64,000 bases of DNA from Verrucomicrobiia bacterium (GCA_026414565.1 JAOAIT010000009.1:1-64000), one strand, 5' to 3'; shown: positions 37,809 through 47,407, numbered from the stretch's first letter. The notes: generated by a model from the letters alone, not told the origin. Made by a program: numbers and translations.

Positions 37809-38075
37809 GCCGATATTCAAGTGCTGCGTGGCGTTGGCGCCATCGGCTCATGCAGGTGATCTCGGTGGATGATCCACCCCTTCTTCCCGAGCTGGGGAGA
37901 TACGTGCCACCCGCAGGGCATATTATCAGCCCGCCTTTTGCCCGGCCGTGGTCATCGTTGTTCGGGCGAAATTGCAGTAGCCCGGAATCGAGGTGGGGGC
38001 TGGTGCGTGGTTGCTTCTGCTCCTTGTGCTTATTTTGGCCTTGGGCCGGCCCGGGCTTGCAGGCAAAATCCGCCC

Positions 38076-38957
38076 ATGCGGTATTACCTGCTGGTCAACC
38101 CGGTTTCCGGCAACCGTTCCGCCCTGGAGACAGCGCAACGGGTGCAACAGCTTTTGCGGGAAACCGGCCACGCCGCCGAGCTGGAGACCACCACCAGCAG
38201 GGGGGACGCCGAACGCCGGGCCCGCGCGGCCGTGGCGGCAGGATGCGACGCGGTGGTGGTCTGCGGGGGTGACGGCACTTTGCAGGAAGCCGCCACGGCA
38301 TTGGCGGGGACGCCGGTGCCGCTCGGCATCCTTCCCCGGGGGCGGTGCAATGATTTTGCGCGGGCGTTGGGGCTTATCCGCCACGATGCTCCTGAGCGTC
38401 TGGCACAAATCATTATGGCAGGCCGGACCCGGGCGGTAGATTTGGGCTGTGTGGGTGCGCGTGTTTTTTTAACGGTGGCCACGCTGGGCTTTGATTCCGA
38501 GGCCAGCCGCTTTGTGGAAACCCGCCGTTTATGGTTGCGCGGCACGGCTGCCTATCTGTATGCCGTGTTACGGGTGCTTTCGTATTATAATTTCCCCGTT
38601 GTGCGTTTGCGCGGTGATTTTGGACAATATGAAGGGCGCATTTTGCTGGTGGCCACCGCCAACTCGCCCAGTTACGGCGGGGCCATGATGATCGCTCCCG
38701 GGGCGGTGCCCGATGACGGACGTTTTCACCTCACGCTGGTAGAGCAGGTCTCGCGCCTGACGGTGGTGCGGATGCTGCCCCGGGTCATGCAAGGGACCCA
38801 CCTCACCCATCCCCGTGTGCGTGTGCTCACCAGTTCGTGGGTGGAGTATGAAACACCTTCGGCCCCCTTGTGGGTGTGTGCGGACGGCGAATCGCTGTGC
38901 CAGACACCCTGCCGTTTTGAGGTGCGCCCGCAGGCGTTGCGCGTGTTAACTCCCTGA
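38076..38957 (+). CDS. diacylglycerol/lipid kinase family protein (YegS/BmrU-like)
   Basis: This 293-residue protein has the DAGK catalytic signatures NPVSGN (8-13), VVCGGDGTLQEA and LGILPRGRCNDFARAL. The usual GTxNDFA is GRCNDFA, where the threonine is replaced. A C-terminal beta-sandwich domain contains PGAVPDDGRFHLTLV and the characteristic DGE (CADGESL). It probably phosphorylates a lipid using ATP at the membrane. The preceding 267 bases hold no gene. Confidence 0.85.
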   Translation: MRYYLLVNPVSGNRSALETAQRVQQLLRETGHAAELETTTSRGDAERRARAAVAAGCDAVVVCGGDGTLQEAATALAGTPVPLGILPRGRCNDFARALGLIRHDAPERLAQIIMAGRTRAVDLGCVGARVFLTVATLGFDSEASRFVETRRLWLRGTAAYLYAVLRVLSYYNFPVVRLRGDFGQYEGRILLVATANSPSYGGAMMIAPGAVPDDGRFHLTLVEQVSRLTVVRMLPRVMQGTHLTHPRVRVLTSSWVEYETPSAPLWVCADGESLCQTPCRFEVRPQALRVLTP

Positions 38958-38970
38958 GCCTGCGCCGGCT

Positions 38971-39483
38971 TCAAACCAGGTGTTGGATGACATCGCGCAG
39001 AGGCGCCAGCGACGGGTCCTCCAGCGCGCGCGCCTTCAACGCCTCGCGCTCCTGGGGCTGGGCGGCCAGCTCGAAAGCACGCGCCAGCCATTCCTGGCTT
39101 TCGGATAGATGACCCAGACGACAGGCATAACACGAGAGGTCCAGCGCCATGCGTGAATCCGGCTCGAGCATGTCCATGACCTGCAGCAACAGGTCATGGG
39201 CTGCGGCCGTCTGGCCCAACTGGTGCAAGCTGTGAGCCAGTTGCATCCACCCGAGACCGTCCTCGGGCGCCACCTGGGTGAGGCAGCGCGCCGCCTCGGC
39301 ACATTGCCGCCATTGTTGACGGCGGGCGGCAATTTGACACAGCAGGCGCAATACTTGCGGATGCCGGCGATACCCGGGTGAAACGTTTTTCAGTTCTTTT
39401 TCGGCCTCGTGCGGGAGCCCCAACTCGAGCCAGCCACAGGCGGCGGCAAGATGGTGCACGTCGGGAAAATCCAACGGTTTCAT
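38971..39483 (-). CDS. small TPR-repeat protein
   Basis: This 170-residue all-helical protein has about four TPR-like repeats (LGLPHEAEKEL; LLCQIAARRQQWRQCAEAAR; LAHSLHQLGQTAAAHDLLLQ; LGHLSESQEWLARAFEL). It has no signal peptide, so it is likely a cytoplasmic scaffold. The partner is unknown. The start chosen is ATG 39483; a TTG at 39489 is also possible. Confidence 0.7.
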   Translation of the reverse strand: MKPLDFPDVHHLAAACGWLELGLPHEAEKELKNVSPGYRRHPQVLRLLCQIAARRQQWRQCAEAARCLTQVAPEDGLGWMQLAHSLHQLGQTAAAHDLLLQVMDMLEPDSRMALDLSCYACRLGHLSESQEWLARAFELAAQPQEREALKARALEDPSLAPLRDVIQHLV

Positions 39484-39651
39484 AAACAAGCTGGCCAGCC
39501 TGGAGATGATTGTTTGTTTCCGTCGTCTGCGGACGAAGGGTCAGGCAAACCAATATACTTCAACATCGGTTGGCGGGCAATAATCTGAAGGGGATTTTTT
39601 GCGCGATGAACCGGCTTTCACCTCGTCAACGGCGCGCGCTTTTTTTAAGCT

Positions 39652-41652
39652 GTGGCTGTGGAAAGCACGAAGGCCACACCCGCCATTTTGGAGCAGCCCG
39701 TCACCGTGTTGTGGGGGGTGGGCGCGGAGCGCTCGGAATTGCTGGCCAAACTGGGGATTCGGACCGTTGCTGACTTGCTGTTGCACTGTCCCCGGCGTTA
39801 TGAAGACCGGCGCCACACCCTGCCCATTGGCACGTTGCAACAGGGGCAAACGGCCCTGGTGCGGGGGCGTGTGCTGGCACATGGAGTCAAGTACTTCAAG
39901 CGCCGCACGAAATCCGTGTACGAACTCATCTTGGATGACGGCACCGGCCGGCTCTACTGCCATTGGTGGAATCTTCCGTTCATGGAGAAATATTTCCGGG
40001 TGGGTGATGAGGTTGTCGCTTATGGCACGGTGCGCCAACTGCGTCCTCCCACCATGGATCATCCCGATACGGAGGTGCTGGAGGCAGATGAGGAGGCTGG
40101 CGCCCATTTCGAGCGCATCACCCCCATTTACCGGCTGACGGAGGGGGTCACGCAACGCTGGCTTCGCGGGTTGATCTGGCGCACCTTGCGGCAGGTGGAG
40201 GGCCAGATTCCCGAGACGCATCCGGTCCTGGTGGAGGCGGGTTTTCTGCCCAAATCACAGGCCTTGAATGCTCTGCATTTTCCCGCCGAAGCCGAAGAGG
40301 CCGAGCGCGCCCGCCAGCGGCTGGCGATGGAGGAATTGCTGGCATTGCAAATCCAACTGCAAACCCGGCGCTGGAAGTTGCAACAGCGCGCCGTGCCCCT
40401 GCCTTGCGGCGGGGACAACAACCGGCTCATCAAACCCTTCCTCGCCCGCCTTCCTTTCAAACTTACCGCAGCCCAAACCCGGGTGTTGCGGGAAATCCGG
40501 CAGGACCTGGGCGGGACATGTCCCATGCGGCGCTTGTTGCAGGGGGATGTGGGCGCGGGTAAAACCGTGGTGGCGGCTTGCGCGGCGTTGATGGCCCTGG
40601 AAAGCGGGCATGATGTGGCGCTCATGGCGCCCACCACCATTCTGGCCGAGCAACATTTTCGCACTTTTCAAACGTGGCTGGCGCCCTTGGGGGTGGCGGT
40701 GCATTTGTACCTTTCCGGGCGCCAGGCGGAGACGCTTGGCGCGGCCTCTCCCCAGTTGGCCATCGGCACCCACGCCTTGATTACGGAAGATTTCAGCCTT
40801 CCCAGACTGGGACTGGTGATCATTGACGAACAGCACAAGTTTGGCGTGGCCCAGCGCGAGGCCCTGGTGCGCAAGGGGCGCTATCCGCATCTGCTCATCA
40901 TGACGGCCACGCCCATCCCGCGAACTCTGGGGTTGACCTTGTATGGGGATCTGGATGTTTCCGTGCTGGATGAGCGGCCGGCCGGGCGGGGGGCCATCCG
41001 CACTTTTGTCCGTGCGCCGGATAAAGCGCCCAAGGTATGGGAATTTGTGCGGCAGCAGCTCGCGGCGGGCCGGCAGGCTTATGTGGTTTATCCGCGCCTG
41101 GAAGAGGGGGATTCCGAGAACGGTTTGAAAGCGCTGCAGGAGGAATATGATCACGTGTGTCAATGCTTGCGGCCGTGGCGCGTGGGCATGGTGCACGGGC
41201 GGATGCCGCCAGCCGGGCGGGAGGAGATCATGGCCGATTTCCGCGCCAACCGGGTGCAGGTGCTTCTGGCCACCAGTGTCATTGAGGTGGGGGTGGATGT
41301 CCCCAATGCCACGGTGATGGTGGTGGAGAATGCGGAGCGGTTTGGCCTGGCCCAACTGCACCAACTGCGCGGGCGCATCGGCCGCGGCGCCCACACATCT
41401 TATTGCATATTGCTGGCCGGCGTTAAATCGCCCGAGGCCCTGGAGCGCCTGGAGGTGCTGGTGCAGCATCAGGACGGTTTTGCCATTGCCGAGGAGGATT
41501 TGCGGCTGCGCGGGCCGGGTGACCTGTGCGGGCAGGCGCAAAGCGGGCTGCCGGATTTTCGTTTTGCGGATTTGCGGCGCGATCTGAAACTGGTGGAGCA
41601 GGCGCGGGATTTGGCGCGCAAGCAGTTGGTGGGGCCGGGAGGGGCGAGGTGA
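39652..41652 (+). CDS. recG: ATP-dependent DNA helicase RecG
   Basis: This 666-residue protein has a wedge/OB domain (about 60-150), Walker A LLQGDVGAGKTVVA, DEQH box (VIIDEQHKFGV), motif III TATPIPRTL and the C-terminal QLRGRIGRG followed by the RecG-specific EEDLRLRGPGDLCGQAQSG. It remodels stalled replication forks and Holliday junctions. The start is a GTG at 39652 or 39658 without a clear ribosome-binding site. Its stop abuts that of the opposing coaB gene. Confidence 0.95.
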   Translation: MAVESTKATPAILEQPVTVLWGVGAERSELLAKLGIRTVADLLLHCPRRYEDRRHTLPIGTLQQGQTALVRGRVLAHGVKYFKRRTKSVYELILDDGTGRLYCHWWNLPFMEKYFRVGDEVVAYGTVRQLRPPTMDHPDTEVLEADEEAGAHFERITPIYRLTEGVTQRWLRGLIWRTLRQVEGQIPETHPVLVEAGFLPKSQALNALHFPAEAEEAERARQRLAMEELLALQIQLQTRRWKLQQRAVPLPCGGDNNRLIKPFLARLPFKLTAAQTRVLREIRQDLGGTCPMRRLLQGDVGAGKTVVAACAALMALESGHDVALMAPTTILAEQHFRTFQTWLAPLGVAVHLYLSGRQAETLGAASPQLAIGTHALITEDFSLPRLGLVIIDEQHKFGVAQREALVRKGRYPHLLIMTATPIPRTLGLTLYGDLDVSVLDERPAGRGAIRTFVRAPDKAPKVWEFVRQQLAAGRQAYVVYPRLEEGDSENGLKALQEEYDHVCQCLRPWRVGMVHGRMPPAGREEIMADFRANRVQVLLATSVIEVGVDVPNATVMVVENAERFGLAQLHQLRGRIGRGAHTSYCILLAGVKSPEALERLEVLVQHQDGFAIAEEDLRLRGPGDLCGQAQSGLPDFRFADLRRDLKLVEQARDLARKQLVGPGGAR

Positions 41653-42318
41653 TCAACCGGGGGCGCGTTCCGCCAGCAGTTGCAGCAGGGACGCGCAGAG
41701 GGCCTGCTGGTCCCGGCAGTGTTGGGGGGGGCGTTGCGACGTGACCAGGGCAAAGCCGGGGCCGTAGGCGCGGCCGTTGAGGACGCAGGCATGGGAACGG
41801 GCCTCCTCTAGCTGGCGCCGGGCTTTGGCGAGGGCTTCCTCCGTTGTGCCTTCCAGCTCGTATTTCCAGCCAATGATGATGGCCCGGGGAAACCAATCGC
41901 GCAGAAGCGGCAGAAGTTTGGGCGTGGGCACCAGTTCAGCCAGCAAAGGCGCGCCGCGTGATTCAATTTTGGCGCCGCGCACCTCCTGCGTGGTGCCATC
42001 GGGCAGGCGGCGGTAAATGCGGCCAAACGTAAAGTCGCTGACGGCGGCAGCGTGAAAAACCGCCTCGATGGCCCCGCCGGCGCGGGCGGCCAACTGTTCG
42101 CGCAGGCTTTGCGTGGAGGTGAAACGCTGGATTTCGCTCCGCGGCAGCTCCGGGGGCGGCACGATGGCCTGCTCGCTCAGCAGCAGACACACCTCATGAC
42201 CGGCGGCGGTCAGGGCGGCGGCCAGGCCACAACCCAGCCTGCCGGTGGAAAAATTGGTTAGGCGGCGGACTTCATCCAGCGGCTCAAACGTGGGGCCGGC
42301 CGTGACCAGACAGCGCAT
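41653..42318 (-). CDS. coaB: stand-alone phosphopantothenate-cysteine ligase-type protein
   Basis: This 221-residue protein corresponds to the CoaB half of CoaBC only. It has LVTAGPTFEPLDEVRRLTNFSTGRLG (visible as TAGPT and NFSTGR), VFHAAAVSDF and a K-rich end part (ALAKARRQLEEARSHACVLNGR). The flavin-containing CoaC half is missing; it must be encoded elsewhere or the organism uses split genes. It would join phosphopantothenate and cysteine in CoA synthesis. Convergent with recG at a TGATCA shared junction. Confidence 0.83.
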   Translation of the reverse strand: MRCLVTAGPTFEPLDEVRRLTNFSTGRLGCGLAAALTAAGHEVCLLLSEQAIVPPPELPRSEIQRFTSTQSLREQLAARAGGAIEAVFHAAAVSDFTFGRIYRRLPDGTTQEVRGAKIESRGAPLLAELVPTPKLLPLLRDWFPRAIIIGWKYELEGTTEEALAKARRQLEEARSHACVLNGRAYGPGFALVTSQRPPQHCRDQQALCASLLQLLAERAPG

Positions 42319-42341
42319 GCGAAGGTTGGACTGGCGGGCGG

Positions 42342-42830
42342 TTAACCGCGGAAATAGATGATCAGGCCGTAATCTTCCACCAGTTTTTGGGAGGTGGGAT
42401 CGATGTGGGAATAACTGACTGGATAAAGCCCCAGAATGTGTTTTTCACCGATTTTTTGCAGGATCTCGGTAACCGTCTCATCGAATTTATCCTTGCCAAA
42501 CTCCAGGCACTCGGAGCGGCGGATGGTTTTAATGCGCAACACGCGGTCGCTTTCCTGGGCGGCAAACTCCAGCGGGCGCGAAGCCTTTTTGATGAGGGCC
42601 TGGACCGGCGCCTTGCCGGTGGGCACCTTGAAATGCTTCTCCTCCTTGGCCGCAGCCGATGTGGCGATGGGATTCAACACCGTCTCCGGCGTCGGCGCTG
42701 CAGCTTCGGCGGGCGGGGCGGGAATGATAATGGGCGTGCCGCAGGAGGGGCATTCAATCTCACTGCCGGCGCCGGAAGCGTCCACTTCCAGCTCCTGCTC
42801 GCAGGCGGGGCATTTGAAGGTGATGTCCAT
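42342..42830 (-). CDS. zinc-ribbon protein of unknown function
   Basis: This 162-residue protein begins MDITFKCPACEQ and has a zinc ribbon with CPAC (8-11) and CPSCG (about 31-35), then a Pro/Ala-rich linker and a C-terminal alpha/beta part (DKFDETVTEILQKIGEKHIL) that ends in IIYFRG. No family beyond the ribbon is recognised. It is probably cytoplasmic. It is transcribed divergently from nikR, and the 186-base gap holds no gene. Confidence 0.7.
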   Translation of the reverse strand: MDITFKCPACEQELEVDASGAGSEIECPSCGTPIIIPAPPAEAAAPTPETVLNPIATSAAAKEEKHFKVPTGKAPVQALIKKASRPLEFAAQESDRVLRIKTIRRSECLEFGKDKFDETVTEILQKIGEKHILGLYPVSYSHIDPTSQKLVEDYGLIIYFRG

Positions 42831-43016
42831 AGGTTGAGCGCTGTTTTGTTCGCAGTCATTATAAACCTGCCAAAGGGCGTTGGCCAGCACAAGATGCAGG
42901 AGACTCCCCGCCCGGTGCAGGCCGCGGCGCGCCCCACGCGCCGGGGAGGGTGCATGGCTTTTAGGTTGCGCGGGCAGGAAGCTCAGGCACAATGAAGTTA
43001 CGTTCCGAGGCCGCTT

Positions 43017-43445
43017 ATGAAAAAAGAATTAGCCGCGCGTTTTACGGTAAGTCTGCCGCCCGGGCTGCTGCAGCAATTGGATGACTGGGTGCATGCCAAA
43101 GGGTTTGACAACCGCTCGCAGGCGGTGGCGGATATGATTCGGGATCGTTTGGTGGACCAGTTGCAGGAATCCCCCGAGCGCGAAATTGCCGGCACCATCA
43201 CGCTGGTTTATGACCATCACAAGCCGCATTTGACCGAGGAATTGACCGATTTCCAGCACGATCATCATCACGCCATCATTTCCACGCTGCATGTGCATTT
43301 GGATCATCACAACTGCCTGGAAGTCCTGGTGGTACGCGGCAAGGTGGCAGAAATCCAGCGCATGGCGGATCGCCTCCTGGCCATCAAGGGACTCAAACAC
43401 GGCAAACTGACCGTGACCACTACCGGCAAAGACATTCCGGCCTGA
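43017..43445 (+). CDS. nikR: nickel-responsive regulator NikR
   Basis: This 142-residue protein has a ribbon-helix-helix DNA-binding part (about 5-45, RFTVSLPPGLLQQLDDW) and a C-terminal ACT-like nickel domain. The ligands align with E. coli NikR: H81, H92, H94 and C100 (LHVHLDHHNCLEV), corresponding to H76, H87, H89 and C95. It represses nickel uptake or other metal genes when nickel is bound. No nickel transporter, urease or hydrogenase gene is near; a nitroreductase follows after 4 bases. Confidence 0.94.
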   Translation: MKKELAARFTVSLPPGLLQQLDDWVHAKGFDNRSQAVADMIRDRLVDQLQESPEREIAGTITLVYDHHKPHLTEELTDFQHDHHHAIISTLHVHLDHHNCLEVLVVRGKVAEIQRMADRLLAIKGLKHGKLTVTTTGKDIPA

Positions 43446-43449
43446 CACC

Positions 43450-43974
43450 ATGACCATGGACGCACGACTGGATTTTATTTTTGGACGGCGCAGCATTCGG
43501 GCCTACACGGCCGAGCCGGTGTCTCCCGCCCAGGTGGAGGCCTTGTTGCATGCGGCCATGGCGGCGCCCAGTGCGGTGGCCAAGGATCCGTGGCGGTTCA
43601 TCGTGGTGCGTGATCGGGCCACGCGAGTCCGGCTGACGGAAGAATTGCCCAACGGCAAAATGCTGGCGGATGCCGCGGTGGGCATCGTAGTGTGTGGGGA
43701 TATCGAAGCCGCCCATGACCGCCAGTTGAGTTACCTGCTGCAGGATTGCAGCGCGGCCATTGAAAATTTGCTGCTGGCAGCCCATGTGCTGGGGCTGGGG
43801 GCCTGCTGGCTGGGGGTGCATCCGCGGGAAAATCGCATCCGGCACGTCCGCCAGGTGTTGGGCTTGCCGGAGCACATCATTCCAGTATCCGCCATTGCGA
43901 TAGGCCATCCGGCCGAATTCAAAGAACCCCGCTCGCGGTACCGGGCCGAGTACGTGCATTATGAGCGCTGGTAA
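43450..43974 (+). CDS. nitroreductase family protein
   Basis: This 174-residue FMN-dependent fold has the N-terminal FGRRSIRAYTAEPV, AAPSAVAKDPWRFIVV (about 37-52) and the C-terminal GLGACWLGVHPRE and IAIGHPAEFKEPRSRY. It probably reduces nitro- or quinone-type substrates with NAD(P)H. It lies 4 bases after nikR and its stop overlaps the start of the sulfatase, forming a likely nikR-nitroreductase-sulfatase transcript; the biological link is obscure. Confidence 0.9.
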   Translation: MTMDARLDFIFGRRSIRAYTAEPVSPAQVEALLHAAMAAPSAVAKDPWRFIVVRDRATRVRLTEELPNGKMLADAAVGIVVCGDIEAAHDRQLSYLLQDCSAAIENLLLAAHVLGLGACWLGVHPRENRIRHVRQVLGLPEHIIPVSAIAIGHPAEFKEPRSRYRAEYVHYERW

Positions 43975-45604
43975 GTTGAGGCGGGCGGTCTGTCTGGGGT
44001 GCCTGTGGCTGTGCCTGGCGCTCGCCCAGACGTGGGCTGCGCCGCGGCCGCCCAACTTTCTGATCATTGTGGCCGATGATTTGGGCTTTTCAGATGTGGG
44101 CTGTTATGGCGGAGAAATTGACACACCCCATCTGGACGCCCTGGCCCGGGACGGATTGCGGTACACCCAATTTTATTCGACGGCCCGCTGTTGGCCCTCG
44201 CGGGCCTGTCTGCTGACCGGTTATTATGCGCAACAGGTGCGCATGGATCCGCCACAAGGGCGGCTGCCTGAGTGGACCCGACTGGCCCCGCATTATCTTC
44301 GGGCGGCCGGTTATCGTTCCTATCACAGCGGCAAATGGCACATCCAAGGCGCGCCCCGGCGGGTGGCCGACGGGGGCTTTGACCGCTCTTACTCGGTGGA
44401 GGATCATGATCGTTTCTTTTATCCGCGCAACACGTTGCTCGATGATCAGCCGCTGCCGCTGGTGGCCACCAATGCGGGATATTACTCCACCATTGCGATT
44501 GCCGAGTATGCCATACAATTCTTGCGCCAGCATCAACAGCAGCATCGCGACCGGCCCTTCTTCCTGTACCTGGCCTTTCTGTCCCCCCATTTCCCCTTGC
44601 AAGCGCTGCCGCAGGACATCGCGAAATACACCGGGCGTTATCTGGCCGGGTGGGACGTGGTGCGGCGCCAGCGCTGGCAGCGCGCCACGGCTCTGGGGCT
44701 GACGGCCCATCCTTTGCCGGAATTGGAGCCGCATTATTTTGCGCCGTGGAGCCTGGCCGAGGCCGAGCTGCAGCGGCAGATTGGGGCCGGTGAATCGGCG
44801 TATGCCGTGCCCTGGCAGGCGCTCACGGTGGAGCAAAAAATATTTCAGGCCCAAAAAATGGCCGTGCACGCGGCCATGGTGGATCGCATGGACCAGGAAA
44901 TTGGCCGGGTGTTGGCCCAAATCAAAGCCATGGGACAGGCGGATAATACCCTCACCTTTTTTGTGTCCGACAACGGAGCGAGCGCCGAGCAGATTATTCG
45001 CGGGGATAAACATAATCCGGAAGCTCCGGTCGGCTCCGCCCAAACTTTTCTCTGCCTGGGGCCAGGGTGGGCCTCGGCGGCCAATGCCCCGTTGCGGCTG
45101 CACAAGTTCTGGGTGCATGAAGGCGGCATCAGTTCGCCCCTGATTGTGCACTGGCCAGCCGGCATTAAAGACCGCGGGGGCCTGCGGCGCGCGCCGGGGC
45201 ATTTCATTGATTTACTTCCTACCATGCTGGATTTGGCGGGCATTCAGCCCGCGCCCGAATGGCAGGGCAAAGCCGCGCCGCCGCTGGCCGGGTGCAGTCT
45301 GGCGCCCACCTTCGCGCGCGAGGCGCCGTTGCCGCGGGAGTATTTGTTTTTTAGCCACCAAGGCAACCGGGCCTTGCGCGTGGGCGACTGGAAGCTGGTG
45401 GCCGCCGGCGCCCAGGGGCCGTGGGAATTGTACGATCTGAGCACGAATCGCGGCGAAAGCCGGAATCTGGCGGCGGAGCAGCCGGCCAAAGTCGCCGAGA
45501 TGGCGGCGCTGTGGCAGCGGCTGGACACGCAATTTCGCGAGCAGGCTGGCCTGCCGCCATCTAAAACCACCCCGGCTGGGGTGGAAAAGCAGAAGGAGCC
45601 CTGA
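43961..45604 (+). CDS. exported type I sulfatase
   Basis: This 547-residue protein has a signal peptide (about 1-26), the metal-binding ADDLGFSDVGCYG and the formylglycine motif C77-W-P-S-R81 followed by ACLLTG. The cysteine would be converted by a formylglycine-generating enzyme. Later motifs are KWHIQG and FVSDNGAS. It would remove sulfate from polysaccharides or other esters outside the cytoplasm; sulfatases are numerous in Planctomycetes-Verrucomicrobia. It overlaps the nitroreductase by 14 bases. Confidence 0.93.
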   Translation: MSAGKLRRAVCLGCLWLCLALAQTWAAPRPPNFLIIVADDLGFSDVGCYGGEIDTPHLDALARDGLRYTQFYSTARCWPSRACLLTGYYAQQVRMDPPQGRLPEWTRLAPHYLRAAGYRSYHSGKWHIQGAPRRVADGGFDRSYSVEDHDRFFYPRNTLLDDQPLPLVATNAGYYSTIAIAEYAIQFLRQHQQQHRDRPFFLYLAFLSPHFPLQALPQDIAKYTGRYLAGWDVVRRQRWQRATALGLTAHPLPELEPHYFAPWSLAEAELQRQIGAGESAYAVPWQALTVEQKIFQAQKMAVHAAMVDRMDQEIGRVLAQIKAMGQADNTLTFFVSDNGASAEQIIRGDKHNPEAPVGSAQTFLCLGPGWASAANAPLRLHKFWVHEGGISSPLIVHWPAGIKDRGGLRRAPGHFIDLLPTMLDLAGIQPAPEWQGKAAPPLAGCSLAPTFAREAPLPREYLFFSHQGNRALRVGDWKLVAAGAQGPWELYDLSTNRGESRNLAAEQPAKVAEMAALWQRLDTQFREQAGLPPSKTTPAGVEKQKEP

Positions 45605-45621
45605 GGTGCGCCGGGGCCGTT

Positions 45622-46914
45622 TTAGGCCGTGGTGGCGGCGGCCAGGGCCTGATCCAGATCCGTCAGAATATCGTCAATATGTTCCAGTCCGATGCTCAGC
45701 CGCACCAATTCCGGCGTGATGCCGCCCGCCCGTTGGGCCGCTTCATCAAGCTGGGAATGCGTGGTGGTGGCCGGATGGATGGCCAGGCTTTTGGCATCGC
45801 CCACATTCGCCAGGTGGGAGAAAAGCTTGAGCGAGTCAATGAACTTGCGGCCGGCGGCGGCTCCCCCTTTGATGCCGAACACCACCATGGAGCCGCCCTT
45901 GCCGCGCAAATATTTTTGGTTCAGGGCGTACATGGGATCGTCCGGCAGGCCGGGGAAGCGCACCCATTCCACGCGGGGATGCTGTTTCAGATGTTGCGCC
46001 ACGGCCAGCGCATTCCGGCAATGCTGCTCCATGCGCAGCGGCAGGGTTTCGATGCCCTGCAGGAAGAACCAGGAATTGTCCGGCGCAATGCAGGCGCCCA
46101 GATTGCGCAGCGGCACGGTGCGCATCCGCAAGATGAAGGCCAGGGGACGCAACGGCTCCGGCAGGTCCAGGCCCCAGCGCAGGCCGTGATACGAGGCATC
46201 CGGCTCGGTGTAAAGCCGGTGCCGGCCGCCAGCCCAGTTGAAACGCCCGCTGTCCACCACCACGCCGCCAATGCCCACCCCGTGGCCGCCAAACCACTTG
46301 GTCAGTGAATGCACCACAATGTCCGCGCCGAAATCCAGCGGGCGGGTCAGGTAGGGCGTGCTGAAGGTGGCGTCCACAATCAAGGGCAGGCCGTGCGCGT
46401 GAGCAATGCGGGCGACAGCCTCGAGGTCGGTGATTTCAAGGGCCGGATTGGAGACCGTCTCGCAGAAGAGCGCGCGGGTTTTCTCATCAATGGCCCGGGC
46501 AAAGTTGTCCGGGTCATTAGAGTCCACAAATTTGACCTTGATGCCCAGGGACGGCAGGATGTCGTTGAACTGCGTGTAGGTGCCGCCGTACAGGTTGCGG
46601 GCGCTGACGATGTTGTCGCCCGCCTCGGCCAGATTGATGATGGAATAAAACACCGCGCTGGTGCCGGAAGCCAGGCCCAGTCCGCCCAGCTCCGGGGCGC
46701 CTTCGAGCAGCGCCACCCGTTTTTCGAGGACATCCGTGGTGGGGTTCATGAGCCGGGTGTAGATGTTGCCCAGCTCTTTCAGCGCAAACAGATTGGCGGC
46801 ATGTTCCGTGTTGCGAAAAACGTAGGAGCTGGTGCGGTAGATGGGGACTGCGCGCGACAGCGTTACCGGGTCAGGCTGCTGACCGCCATGAAGGCATAAA
46901 GTTTCAAATTTCAT
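45622..46914 (-). CDS. metY: O-acetylhomoserine sulfhydrylase (aminocarboxypropyltransferase)
   Basis: This 430-residue PLP enzyme of the Cys/Met metabolism family starts MKFETLCLHGG at 46914. Signatures are IYTRLMNPTTDVLEKRVALLEG and the PLP lysine K206 (HSLTKWFGGHG). The length of about 430 favours MetY over MetB/MetC (about 390). It makes homocysteine from O-acetylhomoserine and sulfide, or from a thiocarboxylated carrier protein in some bacteria. No recognisable SAM riboswitch was seen upstream. A ThiS-like carrier lies at 60572 (see findings). Confidence 0.92.
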   Translation of the reverse strand: MKFETLCLHGGQQPDPVTLSRAVPIYRTSSYVFRNTEHAANLFALKELGNIYTRLMNPTTDVLEKRVALLEGAPELGGLGLASGTSAVFYSIINLAEAGDNIVSARNLYGGTYTQFNDILPSLGIKVKFVDSNDPDNFARAIDEKTRALFCETVSNPALEITDLEAVARIAHAHGLPLIVDATFSTPYLTRPLDFGADIVVHSLTKWFGGHGVGIGGVVVDSGRFNWAGGRHRLYTEPDASYHGLRWGLDLPEPLRPLAFILRMRTVPLRNLGACIAPDNSWFFLQGIETLPLRMEQHCRNALAVAQHLKQHPRVEWVRFPGLPDDPMYALNQKYLRGKGGSMVVFGIKGGAAAGRKFIDSLKLFSHLANVGDAKSLAIHPATTTHSQLDEAAQRAGGITPELVRLSIGLEHIDDILTDLDQALAAATTA

Positions 46915-47047
46915 CGGCCCACAATCTGAACATTGGCCGGGTCCCGCGCAAATCTTTTTTCGGGGCGGAAGGGGGCACGAAAAAAATCGTGAAAATCGGC
47001 GCGACAAGTCTGGATTTTTCCCTGCCGATGAGGCATGTTTCAAGTGT

Positions 47048-47407
47048 ATGAAATTAGTTCTCTCGACGCACAATCTCTCCCTCACCGAAGCGATAGAGAA
47101 CCACATCATCAAGCGGGTGCAAAAGCTGGAGAAATTGCACCGGCGGGCCGTGGATGTGCGGGTGACGCTGGAGTACAATGCGACCCGCGCGCCGGAACGC
47201 CAGTTTACCTGCAACATGCGGGTGGGAGTGCGCGGGCCGGACTTGTTTGCCGAGCACACCGATGGCGACATGTACGTGGCGATTGACAAGGTGGTTAAAA
47301 AGCTCGAACAACAAATCCGGGAGCGCCACAGCAAGGCCAAGGCCCGCAAGCACAAGGAAGCCGTGCGGCACAAGGTCAAGCGTCTCACTGAAGGCCGCCT
47401 GTTGTAG
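47048..47407 (+). CDS. hpf: ribosome hibernation-promoting factor, short form
   Basis: This 119-residue protein has the S30AE fold (THNLSLTEAIENHIIKRVQK at 7-26; DMYVAIDKVVKKLEQQI at about 74-90) and a basic C-terminal tail. It lacks the extra dimerisation domain of long HPF. It binds the small ribosomal subunit in stationary phase. Transcribed divergently from metY; the following terminator hairpins belong to the opposite strand. Confidence 0.92.
   Translation: MKLVLSTHNLSLTEAIENHIIKRVQKLEKLHRRAVDVRVTLEYNATRAPERQFTCNMRVGVRGPDLFAEHTDGDMYVAIDKVVKKLEQQIRERHSKAKARKHKEAVRHKVKRLTEGRLL

Noticed and set aside
46915-47047. SAM riboswitch upstream of metY
   Set aside because: I read the divergent gap on both strands and saw no recognisable SAM-binding RNA core. 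Only a small 5-bp hairpin (CACGA/TCGTG) was found.
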